Source: Cytobacillus gottheilii
GTDB lineage: Bacteria; Bacillota; Bacilli; Bacillales; Cytobacillaceae
Assembly: GCF_001636345.1 (NCBI RefSeq)
Contig: NZ_KV440945.1
Location: 3,615,354 to 3,679,353, forward strand
DNA: 64,000 nt
Reading direction: 5' to 3'
The notes beneath the pieces were generated by a model. It saw only the letters and a program-made list of their open reading frames with translations, was not told the DNA's origin and searched no databases. Within the stretch, counting starts at the first letter, position 1. Each line of letters starts with the position of its first letter. The translations under genes were made by a program, and so were the position numbers. Shown in pieces: positions 58,927 through 64,000 of the stretch.

Positions 58927-59796
58927 TTGACCATTTCAGCTTATAAAAAGGCAGCTCCAGCTGTTAAAGTATTGAGAAATTCAAAAATGTGGAATGACAT
59001 TGAGTGTATTGAAGCTGAATTCATTCATGGAAAAACATTGTTTCGCTGTCCCGAGTTCGTTCCTGCAGGAGTAGAGGATAATGATTTTTGCGTACCAAAA
59101 GATTGCTGTCCGGAAACACTTCCGCAGCCAAAATTCTCTTCACCCTTTAGCTCCTTCTCACCAGGTGTGCTTGAGGAGCTTGAAGATTGCATCAGGAGAG
59201 CAAATGAACTCCTTTTGGCCCTTGCTGTATCAGAGGATGAGAAGGGAGTTGATGCAGAGGGTGATCTTGAGGCGGGCGAACCGAATGCAAGAGCTCTTCA
59301 GCAAAGCCTTCGTTCATTAAGAGATCAATTTGTAACGGTCCATTATGTCTGCAGCGGAAAAAAGCAAGAAGTATGCGGATATTTCCTGGACGCGGGAATC
59401 GATTTTATTATTATTGAAAAAGCAGATACCTGTAACATAGCCTTTATTCCCACGAGGAAAATCCTGTCCATTCACGATTTGGACAGAGGAGAAAATATTA
59501 CCGAAGAACAAGAACTGATCTGCATCAATCCGTGCCTAAGACGAGACCTGACATTCCATTTCGGTGAACTCGTTACTAAAAGCCCGTATCTGCTCAACCT
59601 ATTTTTCGGCATAAAATTAAAAATGCTCCTTGAAAGTTATATTGGCTATTACTGTTACATCCAAACAGAAACTGACAATCATGAAATTGATGGAACATTG
59701 GAGAAAATCGATGACCGGGATATGCTCATCCAAAAATACGATGAAAAACATTGGATTGACTTTGAAGATATTTGCTTGATTGAATTGGAGAAATAA
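58927..59796 (+). CDS. Putative spore-surface protein with two Sm-like segments
   Basis: The roughly 289-residue acidic protein has many Cys (CPEFV, CVPKDCCPE, CINPCL) and two beta-rich segments: KQEVCGYFLDAGIDFIIIEK and IQTETDNHEIDGTLEKIDDR. These resemble those of the MnxD/E/F proteins and some Bacillus coat proteins. The start is unusual: AAAAGGAGG is followed by TTG TTG ACC ATT, so a TTG (58924 or 58927) or ATT is used. It is divergent from the mnx operon, with a candidate sigma-K promoter. A coat or exosporium role is inferred. Confidence 0.65.
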   Translation: MTISAYKKAAPAVKVLRNSKMWNDIECIEAEFIHGKTLFRCPEFVPAGVEDNDFCVPKDCCPETLPQPKFSSPFSSFSPGVLEELEDCIRRANELLLALAVSEDEKGVDAEGDLEAGEPNARALQQSLRSLRDQFVTVHYVCSGKKQEVCGYFLDAGIDFIIIEKADTCNIAFIPTRKILSIHDLDRGENITEEQELICINPCLRRDLTFHFGELVTKSPYLLNLFFGIKLKMLLESYIGYYCYIQTETDNHEIDGTLEKIDDRDMLIQKYDEKHWIDFEDICLIELEK

Positions 59797-59816
59797 AAAA
59801 GTTTAGTGATTGGCAG

Positions 59817-59856
59817 CCCAAAAGGAAGGAACCCCCCGCGGCACCTTCCTTTTTTG
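59817..59856. terminator. Bidirectional terminator
   Basis: AAAAGGAAGG pairs with CCTTCCTTTTTT across a C/G-rich loop, between convergent genes ending at 59796 (+) and 59859 (-). Confidence 0.88.
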
Positions 59857-59858
59857 TC

Positions 59859-60437
59859 TTAATCTAATGTTTCCGACAGATCCAGCTCCAGAACGACTCT
59901 GCAGCCTTTATGCTTAAATAACTTGTATAGAAAACTGTCTGTCAATCCAGCTAACCGCAATTGAATCCGCTCATCACAATAGGGAATAACGGGATCTTTG
60001 ATGGTATTAAACTGTTTGCCGCAGCGGCAATCCCGATGGTGTTTTTGACAATGAGAGCAATGTTTATCAAGATATGAATGAATGAATCTCTTCCTGCTGC
60101 TTACATCGCAATGGCATTCCCCGTGATGCTGGCTGCAAACGAAGCAGCTCAAATGATCGTCTCTTCCTCTGCATGCCTTTTCAAAATCTACATGATCCAG
60201 GCATTTGTTTCGGCAATGATGATCAACCCATTTGATCTTCTTCACATGCCTCGTTAATACCCTAACGACAGTATGATCTCTTTGCAGCAAGTCTACATAA
60301 TCTGTTCCGATTTGATGAATGATTCCAGATTCTTTGTAGAAGTGTTTGCTTTTATTTCTGTTTATTGGGAAACGTTTTGTATTTTGGCCGAGATAGGAGC
60401 GGTTCTGGTCATCATTGGTGGTTTGTTTGTGATTCAT
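59859..60437 (-). CDS. Cys/His-rich putative spore metal-binding protein
   Basis: The 192-residue basic protein has a short beta segment (IHQIGTDYVDLLQRDHTVVR) and three Cys/His clusters: HHCRNKCLDH, CFVCSQHHGECHCD and HCSHCQKHHRDCRC. Together they give many metal ligands. I start at ATG 60437 after AAAGGAGG; the longer frame lacks support. A candidate sigma-K promoter lies just upstream. Next to the mnx cluster it may bind manganese or copper in the coat or exosporium. It could also be a coat cross-linking protein like CotY. Confidence 0.68.
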   Translation of the reverse strand: MNHKQTTNDDQNRSYLGQNTKRFPINRNKSKHFYKESGIIHQIGTDYVDLLQRDHTVVRVLTRHVKKIKWVDHHCRNKCLDHVDFEKACRGRDDHLSCFVCSQHHGECHCDVSSRKRFIHSYLDKHCSHCQKHHRDCRCGKQFNTIKDPVIPYCDERIQLRLAGLTDSFLYKLFKHKGCRVVLELDLSETLD

Positions 60438-60461
60438 GCTCGTCCTCCTTTCATTTATATT

Positions 60462-60489
60462 TAGGATATGAAAGGAGGAGGAAAGTTGT
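60462..60489 (-). promoter_or_regulatory. Candidate sigma-K promoter
   Basis: Leftwards, AC (60488-60489), a 17-base spacer and CATATCCTA (60462-60470) match the sigma-K consensus AC-N17-CATANNNTA exactly. It serves the Cys/His-rich gene starting at 60437. Confidence 0.65.
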
Positions 60490-60564
60490 TTAGATGGATG
60501 TACAGGTTTTTGTGGATAATTTTGGATACTGAATATTTTGAAGCAAACTGAGTAAAAAATGGTA

Positions 60565-60822
60565 CTATATAAGCGCATTCCAGTTAGAATCTTTAATATC
60601 TTTACTAGTTGGTTCTCTTACAAAGCTGCCGCTATTTTCATCACAAGCACCAAATCTATTAAAATTATACTGAGCCTGTTTTAGGGAAACTACATTCGCT
60701 CCGCCAGCATCATCAGGGGCATTGAATTGAATAGCATCATCTTCCCAATAACAAATCTCGTAAGTACCAGGGGGTTCTTCATCTAATGTTTTATACCCAC
60801 AGCATGGGCAAGTATAATTCAT
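60565..60822 (-). CDS. CPCC-family protein lacking one zinc-site Cys
   Basis: The 85-residue protein begins MNYTCPCCGYKTLDEEPPG and then reads TYEICYWEDDAIQF. Compared with the paralogue at 19457 (TFTVCEICYWEDD) three residues, including the first Cys of CxxC, are gone by an in-frame deletion. The conserved GGANVVSLKQAQYNFNRFGAC remains. Zinc binding may be weakened or changed. The start follows GAGGTGA. Confidence 0.78.
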   Translation of the reverse strand: MNYTCPCCGYKTLDEEPPGTYEICYWEDDAIQFNAPDDAGGANVVSLKQAQYNFNRFGACDENSGSFVREPTSKDIKDSNWNALI

Positions 60823-60959
60823 GTGTTCACCTCGATGTTTTTTATCATTTTACTACTAATTCTTCTCTAGATAAACCGCTGCTTTTCAGAATAATGCCCT
60901 TGCGTTAATCCCCTTTCTTAAAAAATTTCTTAAGAGAGACTTAGGCTTGAAATAAAAAA

Positions 60960-61003
60960 AACAACCTAAAAGATAGAACCCACTCTGCATTTTAGGTGCC
61001 TGT
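60960..61003 (-). terminator. Terminator of the DUF438 gene
   Basis: Leftwards, ACCTAAAA pairs with TTTTAGGT across about 19 bases and is followed by TGTTTTTTTT. It begins about 20 bp after the DUF438 stop. Confidence 0.75.
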
Positions 61004-61020
61004 TAATGTATTCTTTTACC

Positions 61021-62259
61021 TCACGCCAAGATCCGTTTCTCCCCCTCAATCTCTCGAATCGGCTGTATATTTTGCGTAAACTCAAGTGTTCCGCAATATT
61101 CTCCTTGCTCATTCCTAACAGCAAAGTAGCAGATATAGACGTAATTATCTTTAAATTGAATCCAGAAATCTTCCGTATCCTTCACACCAGCTTTGAAATC
61201 CTCGAGCAGTTTCTCAACAACATGAACGCTTTTCGGCGGGTGGCAATTTTGCACCGTTCTGCCAATAACCGCTTTTGTTCTCGCGAAAATTCTTTCTTTT
61301 CCATGAGAAAAATAACGGACAACATCATCTTGATCAATAAAGGTAATATCTACAGGCAAATGATTCATCATCAGCTCCAGCTGCTGTACTGATAAGACAC
61401 CTGTTTCTAAATGTATTAGTCCGTTTACCATTCCTTCAGTACCTTCTGCGTGTCCATGCCGCACAGGTTTCCACTTTCCTGCTGGTCCTGTTAAACAATA
61501 GCCAATTTCCTCACTTTCCTTGGCAACCTTCATCCATTCATCTTCGGTTAATGTTTGCAGGGCCATCGGAAATAAAATGTTTTCTTCTTTAAAAATCATT
61601 TCGCTGACTTCACGAATAACATAATAAACCTTATCCAAGACTGCTTGCTTATTGCCTTCATAAGACTGCAGCAGCTGCTTTGCTTCCTTTATGGCCGCAC
61701 GGATCTCATCGTCCACACCCCACATCACTTTCGTCGGTCCAAAGATGCCGTATTTCTCAAGATAAGGAAACAACAGATTTTCCTTACGGCTATAATGCTT
61801 ATCGATATCCAGCAGTAAGTTAAGATCTTCCAGCAATTTAAATCTATTATCCTCGCTATCTTCTTTCTCAAAACGTTCAAAATGGAGCTGCAGTTTAAAG
61901 TTCGTCAGCAGATCAATCTCTTTATTTTCTAATTTAAAGGTATGAATCGGATGTCCTGGCATTTCTTCAGGCTTGTCTGATATGCGGTGGATTTCTTCAA
62001 TAGAACCTTTGAAAATGGCTGTATGAACAGAGCATAATCTTTGCACTTCTTCGACTGGAATTCCTTCTTCCTCCATTAAAGCCTGTTCCAATTGAGAAAT
62101 TTCAGCTATAGAAATGCTTCCGACTGCATCTTCAAAACGCTGCTTTACCTCTGCAACCGTTTTGCCAGCATGCAGATCTTTAATAATTTCCATAAGTATT
62201 TCCTGTCTTTGTGATGCCTGCTCTGTTGTTTTTTCCCGATTATTAATCAGCTCGCTTAT
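61021..62259 (-). CDS. DUF438/hemerythrin/PAS-domain protein with probable ATA start
   Basis: The protein has a DUF438 N-terminus (EIIKDLHAGKTVAEVKQRFEDAVG), a hemerythrin-like region (HPIHTFKLEN, HYSRKENLLFPYLEKYGIFGP, KEENILFPMAL) and a C-terminal PAS-like domain (LPVDITFIDQDDVVRYFSHGKERIF, CHPPKSVHVVEKLL). ATG 62193 has no ribosome site. The frame continues upstream as SELINNREKTTEQASQRQEI, which looks like the family N-terminus, to an ATA at 62257-62259 behind AAGGA. Either ATA is the start or ATG was mutated. It may sense oxygen, nitric oxide or iron with the DUF1858 partner. Confidence 0.82.
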   Translation of the reverse strand: MSELINNREKTTEQASQRQEILMEIIKDLHAGKTVAEVKQRFEDAVGSISIAEISQLEQALMEEEGIPVEEVQRLCSVHTAIFKGSIEEIHRISDKPEEMPGHPIHTFKLENKEIDLLTNFKLQLHFERFEKEDSEDNRFKLLEDLNLLLDIDKHYSRKENLLFPYLEKYGIFGPTKVMWGVDDEIRAAIKEAKQLLQSYEGNKQAVLDKVYYVIREVSEMIFKEENILFPMALQTLTEDEWMKVAKESEEIGYCLTGPAGKWKPVRHGHAEGTEGMVNGLIHLETGVLSVQQLELMMNHLPVDITFIDQDDVVRYFSHGKERIFARTKAVIGRTVQNCHPPKSVHVVEKLLEDFKAGVKDTEDFWIQFKDNYVYICYFAVRNEQGEYCGTLEFTQNIQPIREIEGEKRILA

Positions 62260-62295
62260 ATGATCCCATCCTTATTCCGTAATAGTAAAGCCCTT

Positions 62296-62499
62296 TTATT
62301 CGCAAATTTCTTTCACTGTATCAATTGAAACTCCCCGCATTCTGCAGCCTTTCGGAATGGTCATAATCCTCCCCGCCGTCTGCATCATTATTGGATCCGT
62401 AATTTTCTCAAAACCAAGCTCTTTTAAAATTTCGATCAGCTCTGGATATGCTGCTGTTAGTTCATATATCGGTAAGTTCAAGTCTAAGATCTTCGGCAT
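62296..62499 (-). CDS. DUF1858-domain protein
   Basis: The 67-residue protein (MPKILDLNLPIYELTAAYPE, then ELIEILKELGFEKITDP and MTIPKGCRMRGVSID) is a DUF1858 domain, usually fused or adjacent to DUF438 and hemerythrin proteins, as here. Its single Cys (KGCRM) is conserved. A Fur-like box lies directly upstream, so the pair may respond to iron or oxidative conditions. GAGGTGG precedes ATG 62499. Confidence 0.82.
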   Translation of the reverse strand: MPKILDLNLPIYELTAAYPELIEILKELGFEKITDPIMMQTAGRIMTIPKGCRMRGVSIDTVKEICE

Positions 62500-62519
62500 G
62501 ATACCACCTCATTTAGAAA

Positions 62520-62534
62520 TGATTATTATTCTCA
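62520..62534 (-). promoter_or_regulatory. Fur-like box upstream of DUF1858
   Basis: Leftwards the site reads TGAGAATAATAATCA, matching the Fur consensus TGATAATNATTATCA at 12 of 14 defined positions. It lies 21 bp upstream of the DUF1858 start. PerR or another Fur-family protein is also possible. Confidence 0.55.
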
Positions 62535-62621
62535 ATATAACCATAGCATGTGGTGAGAAGTGATTAAGTGATTTGGATCACATATTATAAAATTTGAAAC
62601 GGGGAGCAGTTTTTACAAAAA

Positions 62622-62657
62622 GAAAAGAGGATAGCGGCATGCTATCCTCTTAAAAAT
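62622..62657. terminator. Terminator hairpin
   Basis: AAGAGGATAGC-N5-GCTATCCTCTT is a perfect 11-bp stem followed by AAAAATG on the right and preceded by an A-rich run. It lies about 40 bp beyond the SGNH hydrolase stop. Confidence 0.85.
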
Positions 62658-62691
62658 GTTTCTTCTCTATATGATTTTAAAATACTTCAAG

Positions 62692-63717
62692 TTATATTTT
62701 TAAAAAGTCAAAAGCACTCTCCATACGATTCGCCATTTCCATAAATCCAAGATCATTTGGATGAACTCCATCTACTGTGCATTCATGCCAGTATTCACCT
62801 AATAACTTCATTCCATCTATAAATGCAATATGCTGATCTCCCTGCTCCTTTAATTTCTCTACAATATTCTTAGAGTGTTCTCTTCGTTCCTGATGTTCAT
62901 CGTATTGACCTTTTGCCTTATCCTGTGTATATGGGATTCGTGACACGACGATGATAGGTACTTGAGGATGATATTTCCGATACGTTTCTATAAAAGGAAG
63001 CAGTGTGGCTTTATATTGCTGAAGGGTGGCATTTGCTTCGTAATCAAGAACAAAGCAGGCTGGTCTTTCGATTTCCCGAATGGTTAATGCTACTTCATGT
63101 TCCCCTTTCCCGCTTCCGGAGAATCCCAAGTTAATAAATTCCAGATTCACTCTTCTGCTGAGGATGTTTGTATAAGACATACCCGGCCGACTGGCACATC
63201 CGCCCTGTGTTATGGAAGTTCCATAGAAAATTACCCGTTTATCGGAAAAGAATGGAGTTGGAGACTCGATGACTGCATCTGGATTTGTTCCTATTAAAAC
63301 CTCTACTACGCCAACATAAAGCGGAAAGTTCAGTGTGATTTCCTTTAACTGTTCTGCATTGCTGCCTGTTAAATCCCAGATTGTTCTCTCAAAAGCCTGA
63401 TCATGAATGGCCGGATAAGTAGATGCATAATACTGCTGCTGACCAGGCTTCCCTACATATACATCAAAGCCGCATTGACCAGAAGCAGGCATATGCCCCA
63501 TTCCTGCTGAAGCCGTCAGCTTAACTTTAATGGCTAACTTAGAAGCATTGGTCCGAAAACGAATTTGTCCGCCGGAAGTATCATTGGCCAGTCTATCCAC
63601 ACTTACAGGCAAATTATATTCAGGATTAGCCGGAAGCCTTCGATACCTCTCTTCCTCCCCAAACCACGCAAAGCCGCTTATACGAAAAGGTTCCTCTTTT
63701 GGATTATGCCATCTCAT
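62692..63717 (-). CDS. SGNH/GDSL-family hydrolase
   Basis: The 341-residue protein has an N-terminal beta-sandwich-like part (1-160) and an SGNH hydrolase part with the catalytic Ser in VIFYGTSITQGGCAS, Gly in NLGFSGSGKGEHEV and the Asp/His pair in CTVDGVHPNDLGFMEMA. Two-part SGNH proteins of this kind act on acyl groups of carbohydrates. No signal peptide is present, so it is cytoplasmic. The next gene upstream is cut by the window edge; a carbohydrate-use cluster is possible but unproven. Confidence 0.8.
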   Translation of the reverse strand: MRWHNPKEEPFRISGFAWFGEEERYRRLPANPEYNLPVSVDRLANDTSGGQIRFRTNASKLAIKVKLTASAGMGHMPASGQCGFDVYVGKPGQQQYYASTYPAIHDQAFERTIWDLTGSNAEQLKEITLNFPLYVGVVEVLIGTNPDAVIESPTPFFSDKRVIFYGTSITQGGCASRPGMSYTNILSRRVNLEFINLGFSGSGKGEHEVALTIREIERPACFVLDYEANATLQQYKATLLPFIETYRKYHPQVPIIVVSRIPYTQDKAKGQYDEHQERREHSKNIVEKLKEQGDQHIAFIDGMKLLGEYWHECTVDGVHPNDLGFMEMANRMESAFDFLKI

Positions 63718-63744
63718 TACCTTTTTTCACCTCTTCTGGGGCGG

Positions 63745-63800
63745 AGGGACAGGTCCCTTCACCCACCATAATTTTACAGAGTCAAGGGACCTGTCCCTCA
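63745..63800. repeat. Inverted pair of GGGACAGGTCCC-type repeats
   Basis: GAGGGACAGGTCCCTTCACCC (written here as GAGGGACAGG + TCCCTTCACCC) and its inverted partner GTCAAGGGACCTGTCCCTC (63781-63799) face each other over about 17 bases and could form a hairpin. They are copies of the dispersed motif seen at 4074, 5825, 13918 and 13946. Confidence 0.65.
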
Positions 63801-63810
63801 AAACCCATCT

Positions 63811-64000
63811 TCAAAACCCACCTGCCGAAACGATTCGATTGTATGTTTCTCCCCTGCCCAGTGTTACGCTGTCAGGGAATTGTTCGGGGCCGTCATACCT
63901 AAGCCGGCTTTCTTCTAATTCTTCGAGCTTTGTCACGCCGCCGTCTATCCATGATTGCATCCGGTATTGGGCTGTTTCCATTCTGGTTAATAAACCTCCA
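63811..64000 (-). CDS. Hypothetical protein, C-terminal part (5' end outside window)
   Basis: An open frame enters from the right edge and ends at TGA 63811-63813. The last residues read METAQYRMQSWIDGGVTKLE, then SVTLGRGETYNRIVSAGGF. Codon use and continuity support a real gene. I do not recognise the family from this tail. It is upstream of, and in the same direction as, the SGNH hydrolase, separated by a repeat pair. Confidence 0.55.
   Translation of the reverse strand, partial: GGLLTRMETAQYRMQSWIDGGVTKLEELEESRLRYDGPEQFPDSVTLGRGETYNRIVSAGGF

Overview
The window is chromosomal DNA of a low-GC, endospore-forming Bacillaceae. Relatives of Bacillus subtilis genes (mneP, ydhK, yfmQ, yitT types), sigma-A promoters, strong GGAGG ribosome sites and candidate sigma-K promoters support this. 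An Mnx-type manganese(II)-oxidase operon like that of marine Bacillus sp. SG-1, plus a probable selenoprotein gene, point towards a Mesobacillus/Cytobacillus-like organism. The genus is inference.

Layout. Positions 1-33.5 kb hold small accessory units, typically one regulator beside the gene(s) it controls: ArsR regulators with a VOC protein and a paired DMT transporter, a macrolide phosphotransferase, a WYL regulator opposite a GyrI-like protein, an ABC transporter with its two-component system, Rrf2 or TetR regulators with oxidoreductases, MneP manganese efflux, MarR with a nitroreductase, and TrmB with a LysE exporter. Operators can often be read directly, because the same palindrome recurs at both promoters. 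Positions 33-38.5 kb hold decayed or truncated genes, a copper-type lipoprotein gene with a CsoR-like operator, and a complete IS4-family insertion sequence with terminal repeats and a target duplication.

Positions 38.7-43.4 kb are a zinc-uptake locus (adcB, adcC, adcA, and a separate ZinT lipoprotein) with two Zur boxes. AdcA and ZinT share three copies of a roughly 90-residue HWHW module. Positions 44.8-49.9 kb are a leftward operon for persulfide and sulfane-sulfur handling: TusA-rhodanese, DsrE, rhodanese-metallo-beta-lactamase, TusA, TSUP exporter, three rhodaneses, glutaredoxin, and a HesB/IscA-like protein. That last gene has an in-frame TGA exactly where the family has its key Cys/Sec, followed by a bSECIS-like hairpin. 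Four CstR/CsoR-like boxes lie in the leader and inside the operon.

Positions 50.2-51.4 kb are a pseudogene patch. Positions 52.0-58.8 kb are the mnx operon: two membrane proteins, a MnxD-like protein, MnxE- and MnxF-like subunits, the giant multicopper oxidase MnxG and a SCO copper chaperone. It is flanked by two probable spore-layer genes with candidate sigma-K promoters. The right end holds a CPCC protein, a DUF1858/DUF438 pair behind a Fur-like box, and an SGNH hydrolase.

The most notable points are the UGA-containing HesB gene within a sulfur-trafficking operon, the repeated HWHW module of the zinc proteins, the rearranged mnx cluster, nine tandem 52-bp repeats, and two genes whose best start is ATA. 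All functions are inferred from reading the sequence; no database search was run.
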